Assembly: GCA_947683425.1 (NCBI GenBank)
Contig: CANTUQ010000043.1
Location: 7,759,501 to 7,823,500, forward strand
Reading direction: 5' to 3'
Source of the DNA: Excoecaria cochinchinensis
Taxonomy: Eukaryota > Streptophyta > Magnoliopsida > Malpighiales > Euphorbiaceae
DNA: 64,000 nt
Part shown: piece after piece, positions 22,236 through 33,191 of the stretch
Numbering within the stretch: position 1 is the first letter of the stretch
Layout: each line of letters begins with the position of its first letter
Notes under the pieces: model-generated
Database searches by the model: none
The model's input: only the letters and a program-made list of their open reading frames with translations
Told to the model about the DNA's origin: nothing
Translations under genes and position numbers: made by a program

Positions 22236-23135
22236 TTTTAAATAAATTCTTATTTGCTTTAGATTGATCAATTTATCAGTTTATATGTAAAGTGAGCATG
22301 TGTATGATAATAATTGTTGTTTTATGCATATGAATACCATTATATATAATTGTTAAAGTGAATCAATTATGTGATGAACATTAATACTATTGATATTTAT
22401 AAAAAGTGATAATATGAATAAACCGGATTAATTATATAGCCTGCAAGTCAAGTAGTGGATAGATAGGCATGCCTATAGAGTCTAAGTACTGCAGCCAAAT
22501 GCTTCCGATTCCTTTAAAATCACCAATGCGATTTGAATCCTTATTAGATTCCCTAATGCGAATTTATTGATATTATTAATCTTTCGGTACCTTCGAGTGC
22601 TAATGCGAATGTGTGGTATCTACAGATACTAATGTGTTTACTGTACCTTTGGGTACTGATGCCATACCTGTTATCCACATCTTTGAGTTACAGGCAAGGC
22701 TAAAAATGAATTTGTTAATTAATTGAGTGACATATCCTTGAGTATGACTATAATGAGCATGCAAAAACAATGTGATGGTGTAACCAAAATGTGACTGTCA
22801 TGTTACGATATGTACATTGAATAGTTATATTTATATATGAGTATGTTGAGTTTGGAATAAGAAATCTATAAGACTTGTTGTCGTTGCAATGAATTATCTA
22901 TACATATATGTGCATATACTTTGTTATTGTATTATTTTCCCTACTAAGCATTATCGCTTAGCACGGGTTTTCTAATCTTGTAGGTTCGCGAAGTGATTTT
23001 GAAGGTCGGATCCGCATTGCCAACGGTCAACGTTAGGAGTGGTTATAGTGTAGGTTTTGGGATTTTTGGGCAAGGAGTTATGTATATGTTGATTTAGTGT
23101 TTTAAGAAGCATAATATATGTAATGAGTGGAATGA

Positions 23136-23140
23136 CTAAG
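23136..23140. repeat. Target-site duplication of element B, left copy (CTAAG)
   Basis: CTAAG occurs before the B 5' LTR and again at 36813-36817. The uninterrupted site 'gaatgactaagttttgtaatatt' is preserved at 45598-45620 in the second F copy, which confirms the insertion point. Confidence 0.95.
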
Positions 23141-23537
23141 TGTAGACACCGGGTCCTGGGTCAGGTTTAAAAAAAAAAAAAAAATAGCAATGGCAATTTT
23201 GGGTCCTTGATAATTCCTCCAAAAAAAATATATATATAAAATAGGTAGGTTAAATTAAAAATTAGGTTAATTTAATTAGTTAGTATTGTGAGATAAATTA
23301 TTAGTTAAGTAAATATTATTGGGTAATTAAAATGCATTTAAAAAGAAATAAAAAATAAATATAGGATTTAATTAGATTAAATATATATGATAATTTAAAT
23401 AGATTAATTAGTAGAATGTTTAATTAATTTAATGGGTAGTAATTTAAGTATGCTAATTAGTTAAAATTGAAAAATTAAAAGAATGGAAAATGGAGGAAAT
23501 TATTAGGTTATCCAAAAACTAACCCTAATTTTTAAAG

Positions 23538-23545
23538 TATAAAAA
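23538..23545 (+). promoter_or_regulatory. TATA box of the B LTR
   Basis: TATAAAAA in the context ttaaagTATAAAAAgaaaag, conserved in the 3' LTR at about 33587. Confidence 0.55.
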
Positions 23546-24090
23546 GAAAAGAATGAATAGGGTTTAAGGGGGGCTCGGCTGAAGAAAAAAAGAGGAAAAA
23601 CAAAAAGAAAAGCGAAAGAACAGAGGAGAGGCCGAGAAAAGCAAAAGCAAGAAGGAAGAAAAAGAAAAAGAAAAGAGAAAGAAAAGAAAAGGGAAAGCAA
23701 GAAAACAAAAGAACGGAATTGAAATAGAAAACAAAAGAAAGGAATAAGGGAGGAGAAGAGAAGGACCAAGAGGGAGACCAGACGCAGGCCACGATGCCGA
23801 AAAAGGGAAAAAAAAGGGAGGAAGAAGAAGAGGTGGCGCCGGCCAGCCACGGCGGCGCACAGCCACACACGCCCCACCGGCGTGCTCCCGGCGGCCGGAC
23901 GAAGCCTCCGACACTGACCGACCATCCCCAACTGCCGGCGTGGAGCTGATCGGCGAGAGAGGGGCAGCAACATCGCATGCGGTTTCCGGCCAGATCCGGC
24001 GACATCCCGGCGCGTTACCACCGGCATTGGACTCCTGGCGACGCGATCTACCCAGCGGTGGTGGACGTGTCCTCAACAGCTGCTCCAGTG

Positions 24091-24098
24091 AGGTGAGT
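24091..24098 (+). promoter_or_regulatory. Strong splice-donor-like site AG|GTGAGT in the B LTR
   Basis: AGGTGAGT marks the sharp change from the GC-rich, coding-like block to the TTA microsatellites. The same octamer is conserved at 34123-34130 in the 3' LTR. It matches the plant 5' splice consensus, but no acceptor was identified with confidence, so splicing is only a possibility. Confidence 0.35.
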
Positions 24099-24119
24099 CC
24101 CATTTTCTATTTATTCATT

Positions 24120-24222
24120 TTAATATATTATTATTATTATTATTATTTAATTAATATTAATATTAATATTAATATTAATCTTATTTTTATTATTATTATT
24201 TATTATTATTATTTAATATTCT

Positions 24223-24281
<59 letters not shown>

Positions 24282-24571
24282 TTATTTTATGTTTATTGAC
24301 ATTATATTGTGTTTATTATTATTATTATTATTATTTGATTTATGTATTGTTAATGTTATTGTATTATACTAATATTTTTGTTGTTGATGTTACTTAATTT
24401 ATGTTTGTTTTATTATTATTGTGGTATTATTATTATTATGATTATTATGATTATATTTATTATTAATTATTATTCTGTTTTCATATTATTTATTATTTAT
24501 TATTATAATTAATTATTAATTATTAGATTATTATATATTCATTTTGTATTTATTGATATTATGTTATTATA

Positions 24572-24647
<76 letters not shown>

Positions 24648-24888
24648 TTTAGTCTCATTCATTTTTTCTGTTTTTATATTATTATTTATTAATGTTATTG
24701 TTATTATTATTATTTGATTTATTTATTATTAATATTGTTGTGTTATATTTATATTATTGTTATTGATATTATTTAATTTAATGATTATTTTGCATTATTT
24801 ATTATTATCATGATTATTGTTATTGTTATTTGACTTTTTATTATTATTGTATATATTTAGTTAATATTATTTATTATTGTGTTTTGTG

Positions 24889-24926
<38 letters not shown>

Positions 24927-24940
24927 TTATTATTTTATGA
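24120..24940 (+). repeat. TTA/TAT microsatellite-rich block in the B 5' LTR
   Basis: Multiple TTA runs (about 24127-24150, 24225-24276, 24568-24645, 24888-24925), separated by short AT-rich spacers. Homologous but longer runs are in the 3' LTR. Confidence 0.95.
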
Positions 24941-26101
24941 TATTATTATTAGCATTATTATTTTTTATTGGCATCAATCGTTATAATTGTCATTTGTCTT
25001 TTTATATTCATTTAATTATCAATTTACTTTATTCAATTATTTGTTTATTTGTTTGTTTATTTATTCAATTATTTATTTATTCATTATTAACCAATATCAT
25101 TTTCTGTCTTGACCGCAATGCGGGAGGCATGTGGCTCGTCTGAGAAGCATGGTCGGAATAAGTAGATTAGAATTTATTAATTATTAATTTTTTGAAATAT
25201 GTAATTATTATTTCATTTTCTTTTATTCGCTTGTGGTCTGTAATAATAAAAGATTTTCGACCGCGTTTAGAAAGAACTACCACACAAATGTTTCTTACTA
25301 AATCGAATATTTGTTAACAAAACTGGACTAATGTCCTTGTTTTCATACCAAACTAAAAGATTTAAACCGATTTGAGAATTTTATGCTTTTTTTATAAATC
25401 AAGTAGTCGGGAACCAATGTTCCTGTCTAAATGAATAGCCCGATTTGTGTATGTTACATTTTAATCTTTCGTATGGTTTTTTTTATTTATTCATTTATTT
25501 ACTTATTTATTTCTGGGATTGTTCTGTCCCAATTTTATTTATTTATTATTTATTGGGTGATTGTTCTGTCCCATTTGTTATCTAATTTATTTTTATTTTT
25601 AAGCAATTTATTTATTTATCGCTTTCAGCAATGGATAATTGCGCCTTAATTAAATTGCATCGTGTAGAGAGAGAGAGAGAATTAATAAATTCAAAACTTA
25701 ATTGTAAAATTAATCAAGGTAGAAATAGATGAGAAGTCCCGAACCCATCTCTGGTATTTAGGCTCAACGAGGTGAGAGGTCTATCCGATCACTCATTGGA
25801 ATAAGACCTCCAAGACCCCTCTTGCGTCCTGCCAAATGACTCAATAAATCCTAGGCTCCAAGGGAGAGAGGTTCATCCTCCAAGACTCCTTTTGGTTGGC
25901 CCAAAATGGATATATGCGCGGTCTTAGTCTCTCCGAGGTGAGAGAAACTTTCCCAATGTTTTATGCGACTCCATGAAACCTCTTTGTTGCCAAAAATAGA
26001 CGCACTTGCAATTCGTAGCAAGTTATCAACGAACCTCACTTGCCCGATTGCCCTCAAGCGGGCGGTCAAAGGGGCGCCCACGGGGTTCGACACGCATCAC
26101 G

Positions 26102-26121
26102 GTAGCGACTCCACTGGGGAC
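26102..26121 (+). other. Primer-binding site of B (Tat/Ogre type)
   Basis: GTAGCGACTCCACTGGGGAC starts right after the 5' LTR. The family form TGGCGACTCCACTGGGGA is the primer-binding sequence known from Ogre-type elements, reported as matching a tRNA-Arg; here the second G of TGG has become A. Confidence 0.85.
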
Positions 26122-26957
26122 AATACTCGAGACTTCGATTCGAAAGTACGTTGATTAAAATTTATAATTAAGTTTTAGTTTAAAAATTTCACCTCCTTTC
26201 AAAACTGCAATGCATCTCTTTAGAGCCTTAGATCTATGCTAGTTTGGTCCCCTATCAGCCCCGGTGCGTTCCCGAAGCACGACCCTATGTTCACTCAATG
26301 TAGGGAAGTGTTAAGGATAATCACCAGTTCAAGTCTCGTACCATCATGGTATATTAAATGGTGACCCGATCGATCGTTACGCTCATGATGAGCTAGACCT
26401 GTTGGCAGGGACCATGCTTGGGTAGCCCTAAAACATCATCACCTTGGACCAAAGCTCATGTAATAGCTATAGATACTTCCACTAGGTAGCATGCTCCATA
26501 ATATAATGCTTGGTATGTGGGGCCATATATATCAAACCAATTCAAACATATTAATGGGGCACTCATCAAAGGCTTTCATGCCCCAGTGGGCTCGTTTAGT
26601 CTGTTTGAAAGGTCCAGATATATAAGGGCCAAAACCCACGTGCCTGTGCTTTAATTTAAGAGTGTTATACTGCCGGTTTTTCACCGTACACCATATGCGC
26701 CCATTGGGTTCCCTGTTAACCCATGGGTCAATCCCGCCTAGGAAAGAGACCACACGACCTTGTGTGTGGGGGCAATAAGGTTGGAAGGTTCTACTTGTTT
26801 GCATGTAGTTGTTTATGCTGCATAATTCACAATCATGCATTGTATATTATCATCCATGCATCATTCTAACAATTTAAATTTTTCTGCCATCATAGATTCA
26901 TCTAAGTGGCTTAGAGGTCCTGACGGTCAACTAATAAGAACGGACTAGCCCTTTGGA
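26122..26957 (+). other. Leader region of B
   Basis: About 840 bases between the primer-binding site and the gag remnant without a supported coding frame. It includes a patch of unique-looking sequence ('gtgacccgatcgatcgtt'). No regulatory site was recognised. Confidence 0.6.
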
Positions 26958-27359
26958 TTGCTAGAAGTAGTGCTCGATTGGGATTCTGAGTCACTCTCAA
27001 CAACCAGTGAATCATCCACTAATGCAGAAGAGGCTGGGGCTTTGACCACTCAAGATCTTGCCAGAAGGCTAGAAGATTTCAAATGGAGAATGCTAGATAT
27101 AATGGGTGCTATGGCTGAAAGGATTGCTCATAATCTTGTACCACAAGTACCAGCAGTCCCTCCTCTGGGGCAAGTCGAACTGCCTGCTGGTGGGGAGGCT
27201 CCCTTCGTTGGAGTACCTGCCCGTCAACCTATTAATGAGAATGAAGCTGCTACACCTATTGAGCCGAGAAGGGCAAGGGTCCACAATCCCGATGAAGATT
27301 ATGTGGAGGAAGATTGGGACCTTCTGACTGATGAGTTTATGAGAAATAGTAGTAAATAA
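26958..27359 (+). pseudogene. Internally deleted Tat/Ogre-type gag remnant of B
   Basis: An open frame of 133 residues. The N-terminal part is acidic (SESLSTTSESSTNAEEAG) and predicted helical, then PQVPAVPPLGQVEL, then RRARVHNPDEDYVEEDWDLL and a quick stop. The tail DYVEEDWDLLTDEF corresponds to two separated parts of A's gag (DDFVEEEYEE and KEDWDLLTEEF), so about 100 residues carrying the core gag domain are missing in frame. The protein is probably not functional. It shows that B derives from an A-like gag-only element. Confidence 0.7.
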
Positions 27360-28685
27360 AACACATGCATTTTTGTCTCATGTATAATTCTTTCCATATA
27401 ATAATAGAACCTTTGCATTTTGTATATCAGTTTGCTTGTATCATAAATTATGAATATAAATATAACACGTTTGTCATGCGTGCACATAATAATGCTTGTC
27501 GCAATACATACATATTGACATTCTTCATGACATCCATTGTGCACCATTATTTGTATATACAGCATACATCATCGGATGTACATATTAACATGCATTATAG
27601 CAAGCACAGACATACTGCCTCCGTGACACACAAAAAAAAATGGAATAAAAAAAATGAAAATGAAAATGAAAATGATGAAATAAAATAAATACATTCATCA
27701 TGTGTCATAGCATGTGTGCTCATATTACATATGTACATAAATATTGTGTTAGAACATACACATACCGTTGCATGTCATAGCGTGCACACATTAGCACATA
27801 TCATTAGGACGGTCATTATACATATCATACACATCATGACACTTTGCATCTCTCACATTGTGTCCCATATCATGAACATACATTATCATGCTTGCGTTAT
27901 GCCATGCACATATGAATCCTGCATCATGCATGTCAGTCATTACATATATACCATGCCACATTTTGTGTGCGCGTACCATGTAAATACACGTACTTTGTAG
28001 GGGCCACTCATTTCTTGCGACCACTTTCATCTTATGTCTTGTGTCACACACATATGTCGCTCGCTGTACACAATCATTCTTATACTGTGTCCCATGCTAT
28101 GTACATTATTTGTATATATATTTTACATTTCTATGTATATGAGTTTTGCCATCCCTCGCAATTTATGTACACATTATCTTGGCCAATCATTCTCATCTTA
28201 CATCATATATCCTTATCATGCCTAAATCATGCCATGCGCACATACACCATGTATCATGAACATCCATCTCCATGTTATGCCATATTTTACACTCATGCCT
28301 TCGTTATATGTTGTTCACATGTACACTATAAATTCATGCACGCCCATCATTTATCATGCAGTGTTTACACACTCATAATTCCTTTTGGCAGATATTTCAC
28401 GAACACACATCTATGCACATATTTTATGTACATATTTCCATATAATTTTTTTTCACACATATCTTGCACATATAGCTCCTTACATGCATTGCTAATAGGC
28501 ACGATACTATTGCATGCGCCGTTTCATGTACATGGTTTTTAACACATAATTTGTACATTTTTTTTAAAAACAAAAATAAAAATTCTTTGTGCCTACACGA
28601 TTTTTGTGCATATACATTTTTCATGGAATAAAAATATTTTTGTGTTAAGTTGTATCCTAAAACGCTGACATATTTGCACCTCATT
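27360..28685 (+). repeat. CACATA/GCATG-rich alternating purine-pyrimidine region of B, first block
   Basis: About 1.3 kb dominated by words such as CACATA, CATGCA, TACATA and GTGCAC, much of it alternating purine and pyrimidine. Long frames on both strands (for example 27967-28542) are composition artefacts rich in His, Cys and Tyr. A purine-rich (GAAAAT)n patch is at 27635-27685. The same kind of block resumes at 30260, after the J-like insert, and occurs in A at 16360-16740. Confidence 0.65.
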
Positions 28686-28689
28686 AGGG

Positions 28690-30240
28690 TACCTCTGATT
28701 CAAAGTTCGACTCTGCCTAAGTAGTTCTCAACTATGAATGGCTTTGATCTTAACGCTAGAATTCTGTGTTTCATTCCACTTTGAATTAAGTAAGAGTTAG
28801 ATATGTTTGATCTTTGAGAGCTAGATCACATGAAAATATTTGGCCATACCATGTAGTTTCTAAGTTCAGAGCACATTTGGCCCGTTTTGAAAACAAAGTG
28901 AAAAAAAAGTTAGTTGCAATTAGGGGATTCGATGAAAACTCACTAAGAGCACTAGAACCTTTTCGATTTCCCGTCAAAGCGACTCTTGGATAAGCCTGAA
29001 TCTAGAAAATGATTTAGGCACCATTTCTTTGTATAGCTCTCTAAATGACCATTTCCTACCCTCATTTCAAAATCTCTTGCTAGCCCGTTGAGCCTTTATT
29101 TTGGTATTCTAAATGCGTACCGATTTTATTATTACACACATTAAAACTACCTTTCGCCTAAAATAATTTTGGCTTCCCCTTAGAAGAATGGCCGCTCTTG
29201 TAAGGATGGATGTACATTACGATATCCACTTGACCTATCCAAAAATTGCCCTAGTGAAAGTGGGTTTACACTTCTGAAGGAGATTTTTAATCATTGATGA
29301 TTTTTGAGGCTTGACCATTGGCAATCCTTTAGGCCATCAAAAATTTACCCCGATGAAAATGCGTCTACATTTCGAGAAGGGAATTTCAACCATTGATAAT
29401 TTTTGGGTTACCAAAAATCATCCTGATAAGGATGGGTCTACCCTTTGGAAAATGAATTTGCGATCATCGATAATTTTTTGGGCTGCACTTTAGGAAAGGG
29501 GTTTAAATCACCAATAAATCTTTTGGGTAATTAGAGACATAAATTTGTGAAAAAAAAATGAAAAAAAAAAAAGAAAAAAGAAGAAAAATAGTAGGGCCCA
29601 AGATAATACCCCTTTATGAGTTCAGTAGCTATCTTTCTTAGCTTAAATGTTATGTTGAGCTTGATGAGTTCATGTATTACCAAATCCAAATTCAAGAGTA
29701 TCTGGATAGTGTACAATTGGGGTTGAGAATGGTCCTTTCATCAGTCGAATGAACGTTGCGGCCATTTTTCTCTAGCGACCTGATCCTCCTTTGATAGCCA
29801 ATTACCTAAGCCTAACGTTACAACCAAAATAAGACCTATTGATTCTGGGTTCAACCTTATCTAATTAGCGGAGATGACCTTCTAGTAAGGTTTGGTACAT
29901 AGGAAGAGGCATATGGTATTTCTTGAGCTTCAAGCGAGAAGCCATGAGTGCATTTATGCATTCGAGTTGAGTCTTGTCCTCAACATTGCATCTAGAATTT
30001 ACTTTCAAATGATCAAAAATTATGTTTTGGCCTTTTGCACATACACACAGAGATCGCATGGTATGCCTCGTATTTACATTCTGATTTAGTAAACATTGAT
30101 ACTTACGTGTTTACCTTCTTGCACTTTATTAGGAATGGCTCCCGAATTCTTTTGCTGAGATTGAATCGGTTGAGAATGTGGTTCATTCAGTATGCTCAAA
30201 GGCAGATAGAAACTCGAATTTGAGGTGCATAATAAGTTAC
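28690..30240 (+). mobile_element. Captured J-type 3' UTR segment inside B
   Basis: Collinear similarity to element J positions about 590-2195. Shared phrases include 'agttgcaattaggggatt', 'aaaactcactaagagcac', 'cctaagcctaacgttaca', 'ccttctagtaaggtttgg' and 'ttgagaatgtggttcatt'. It stops at the point corresponding to the J LTR start (ataagtt...), so the LTR itself is absent. It divides B's CACATA-rich region in two. It is either an insertion remnant or a product of template switching during reverse transcription. The divergence is clear to the eye, so the capture is old. Confidence 0.8.
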
Positions 30241-30259
30241 ATTCATTTTACAATCTTGG

Positions 30260-31000
30260 AATATTTCTTATCACTACTCATGAAAATGATACTTTGCATA
30301 TATCTCAGCAACATCCCTTGTACATCTACTTTCTGCAAATGTTTTTACACATAATTGTAGCAAATATTCTCAATAAATAGTTTTACATGTACAATTCTTG
30401 GTGCATGTCTTTTGGCATAAGAGCTTTAGCGAATATATTTCATAAGTGCTTTTGACGCATGTGGCTCTTTATGGGCATATCCTTTGCCATCATCTTGCAT
30501 TCACATTTTTCGCATGCATTCAATACACATATATATGATTTTTCCTACATATGTTTCATACACATAGTTGTATGTTCACACATCGCACACACCCAATTCC
30601 TTACATGGCTTTCAATGTATATAACATATCCCACCTGTCTTTGCATATGATTTTTTACATCTATGCCGATGAATGACTCTTTACCACATGCATGATCATT
30701 TGCATGCATGGTCATTTGCACATAGTTTGCATACATAATCCCTTTGCATATATCTCTCATGCATGAACGTTTGCATGTCTTTCTCGTTCATGATCATTTG
30801 CAAACATGTTAGAATAACGATTCTTAGCACATGTTCCATAATCTTCCACATGGATATAAGCCATTGGCATATATGACATACGCATAAGCATTTCAAGATC
30901 ATAGTCCTTTGCATGTCATTTCATAAATGCATAGCCTTTCACATGCATTCCACGCATACATGGTCTCCAACGCACAGTAGATAATATACATCAGTCTCAC
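30260..31000 (+). repeat. CACATA/GCATG-rich region of B, second block
   Basis: Continuation of the alternating purine-pyrimidine-rich sequence after the J-like insert, with repeated 'tttgcat', 'gcatgcat' and 'cacatag' words. No supported gene. Confidence 0.6.
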
Positions 31001-31014
31001 GTCGACAAGTAAAC

Positions 31015-31225
31015 TCTGGAAGTCCTCTGAGGGGGCAAAATTTCTAAGTCCTCCGAGGGGGCGAGGCAAAATCTAAAAGTCCTTTGAGGAGGCAAAATCT
31101 CAAAGTCCTCTGAGTGGGCAAAATTTCTAAGTCCTCTGAGGAAGCAAAGATCTCAATGTCCTAAGGAGGCGAAATCTAAAAGTCCTCTGAGGAGGCAAAA
31201 TCTGAAAGTCTTTTGAGCAGGAAGC
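31015..31225 (+). repeat. Minisatellite in B, ~26-33-bp unit, about 8 copies
   Basis: Units read AGTCCTCTGAGGAGGCAAAA followed by TCTAAA, with variants (gggggc, aagcaaag). It occupies the place of the 47-bp 'agtcc' array of A and shares the AGTCC start. Confidence 0.9.
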
Positions 31226-31519
31226 AAGCCTATTCATGCATGCCATGCCGGGGGCAAGCAGGTAAGTTTTTCTATCATAAGATGTACGCTCACACATATC
31301 ACACAAAGTGTACAAAATCCGAATTCAAATGTATATATACATTTTTCACACATGCTCCCATACACACACAATATTTTGTATATATTGCCATGTACGTGAC
31401 TCAGGGGAAAGATCTGAATAGAACCCATGCTTAATGGTGATCCAAATGATGGGTTCAGCTCAACGTTGTCAGACACTACCCAGAAAAGCAAGCCTGTCCA
31501 CGCTGTGCCAGGGGGCAAT

Positions 31520-31590
31520 CAGTGAGCATCAAAGTCTCCCAGTGAACAACAAAACCTCCCAATGAGCATCCAAGTCTCCCAGTGAGCATC
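31520..31590 (+). repeat. Short tandem repeat 'agtctcccagtgagcatca', about four copies
   Basis: Four near-copies of a ~20-bp unit (caaagtctcccagtgaac, aaaacctcccaatgagcatc and so on), followed by a phrase shared with A near 17755 ('cgaccccaataggtatgtactg'). Confidence 0.8.
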
Positions 31591-31724
31591 AACTGATAAC
31601 GACCCCAACAGGCAGGTGCTGCCACAGGTACGTATCTCTTTTATAATTTACCCTACAAATTTGCATTTTCCTTTTTTGCCGAAAAAAAAGAAAGTTCAAG
31701 ATAAACATCAGTGATAGAGCAGAT

Positions 31725-32350
31725 TGCAACTGGGACTGTAGTTAGAGAACACTGCATCTCACAATCGAAGTTGCAGTTAGAGAACACTGCTCTTCACATC
31801 GAGATTGTAGTCAAAGAGTGCTACATCTCACAGTTCACGCGGTAGTCAAAGAGTACTATGCATCGTGCAGATTGGATGGGGGTTAGCAGGGGAACTTCAC
31901 CAATTGAAGTTGCAGTTAGAGAACACTGCCCTTCACCTTGAGGTTGTAGTCAGAGAGTGCTACATCTCACAGTTCACGCGGTAGTCAGAGAGTACTATGC
32001 ACCTTGCAGATCGGATGGGGGTTAGCAGGGAAACTTCACAATCGAAGTTGCAGTTAAAGAACACTGCTCTTCACACCGAGATTGTAGTCAGAGAGTGCTA
32101 CATCTCACAGTTCACGCGTCAACCAGAGAGTGCTACTCACCTTGCAGATCGGATGGGGGTTAGCAAGGGAACTTCACCATTTGAAGTTGTAGTTAGAGAA
32201 CACTGCTCTTCACACCGAGATTGTAGTAAGAGAGTGCTACATCTCACAGTTCACACAGTAGTCAGAGAGTACTACGCACCTTGCAGATCGGATGGGGGTT
32301 AGCAGGGGAACTTCACAATCGAAGTTGCAGTTAGAGAACACTGCTCTTCA
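31725..32350 (+). repeat. Tandem array in B, ~150-bp higher-order unit, about four copies
   Basis: Each unit combines GTTGCAGTTAGAGAACACTG, 'cttcacaccgagattgtag', 'agagagtgctacatctcac', 'gttcacgcggtagtc', 'cagatcggatgggggttagc' and 'aggggaacttcac'. Sub-repeats of the 'gtagttagagagtactac' kind give an internal shorter period. Confidence 0.88.
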
Positions 32351-33020
32351 CACAGAGGTTGGAGTTAGAGAAACTACACCTCGCATCGTGCAGGCCAAGA
32401 CGAGGCTAGCGGTATAGACCAGCCACCGTGCAGACCGAGACGAGGTTAGCGGGGCGCCAGCGATAGAACATATCGTAAATAGAGGTTAGAGTTAGAGAAA
32501 CTACACCTCACACTGTGCAGGCCGAGACGAGGCTAGCGGCACAGACAAGCCACCATGCAGACCGAGATAAGGTTAGCGGGGCGCCAGCGATAAAATAGAT
32601 CGCAAATAGAGGTTGGAGTTAGAGAAACTACACCTCACACCGTGCAGGCCGAGACGAGGCTAGCGGTACAGACCAGCCACCGTACAGACCGAGATGAGGT
32701 TAACGGGGCGCCAGTGATAGAACAAATTGCAAATAGAGGCTGTAGTTAGAGAGTACTACATCTCACAAACTCCGTGCAGGCCGAGATGAGGCTAGCGGAA
32801 CACTCGTGGTAGAACAGACCACAGATCGAGGTTGTAGTCAGAGAGTACTACACCTCATAGCCACCATGCGGACTGAGACGAGGTTAGCAGGGGGATTAGC
32901 GATAGAGCACATCACGACGAGACTACAGTAAGAGAATACCGCATCTCGCAATGGAGATTTGTAGTTAGAGAGTACTACATCTCATCAAAGCTGCGCGAGC
33001 CGAGACGAGGCCAGCAGAAA
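32350..33020 (+). repeat. Tandem array in B, ~127-bp unit, about three copies plus degenerate tail
   Basis: Units contain 'gaggttggagttagagaaac', 'tacacctcacaccgtgcagg', 'ccgagacgaggctagcgg' and 'gcgccagcgatagaac'. The 'gaggctagcgg' core is shared with the second array of A, so the arrays evolved from one source by unit expansion. Confidence 0.88.
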
Positions 33021-33171
33021 CAGGTCGAGACGAGACCGGTAAGGGCACATGTACCAGCGCTAACAAGGTAAGGTCCGGCATCCCCAGGTATGTAATTCTC
33101 TCTCTTCCTTCTTTGAATTTTGGGCCTTTCTCCTTTGAATTTTGGCTCACCTAGGTGTCTATGCACTAGCT

Positions 33172-33191
33172 TCTCCAAAATTGGGGGCAAC
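33172..33191 (+). other. Polypurine tract region of B
   Basis: tccaaaattgggggcaac lies directly before the 3' LTR, as in element A. Confidence 0.75.

Larger units (their letters stand above)
20866..23140 (+). mobile_element. Chromovirus F, 5' LTR, first part (split by element B)
   Basis: The sequence from about 22050 matches 44508-45833 and part of it matches 56088-56753, which defines a repeat ending GGGCATTACA followed by a tRNA-Met primer-binding site at 37042. This is therefore the LTR of a gypsy element. Its start is uncertain: element A's LTR ends at 20865, and a TGTCACAATACCC at 20859 could itself be the F LTR start. A TATA box is at 21146 and a palindrome cluster at 22050-22235. With the part at 36818-37036 the LTR is about 2.5 kb. 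B is inserted at 23140/23141. Confidence 0.75.
23141..26101 (+). repeat. 5' LTR of element B (2961 bp)
   Basis: Begins TGTAGACACCGGG and ends near CGCATCACG. It contains a TATA box at 23538, a long purine-rich stretch (23570-23830), a GC-rich block (23825-24075), a splice-donor-like site (24091), long TTA microsatellites (24120-24940), and the family U5 region of 'gtcccgaacccatctct' and 'ctccaaga' phrases near its end. Confidence 0.92.

Noticed and set aside
27967..28542. 191-residue open frame on the plus strand
   Set aside because: Lies in CACATA-rich DNA with overlapping frames on both strands, low-complexity His/Cys/Tyr-rich composition and no recognisable domain.
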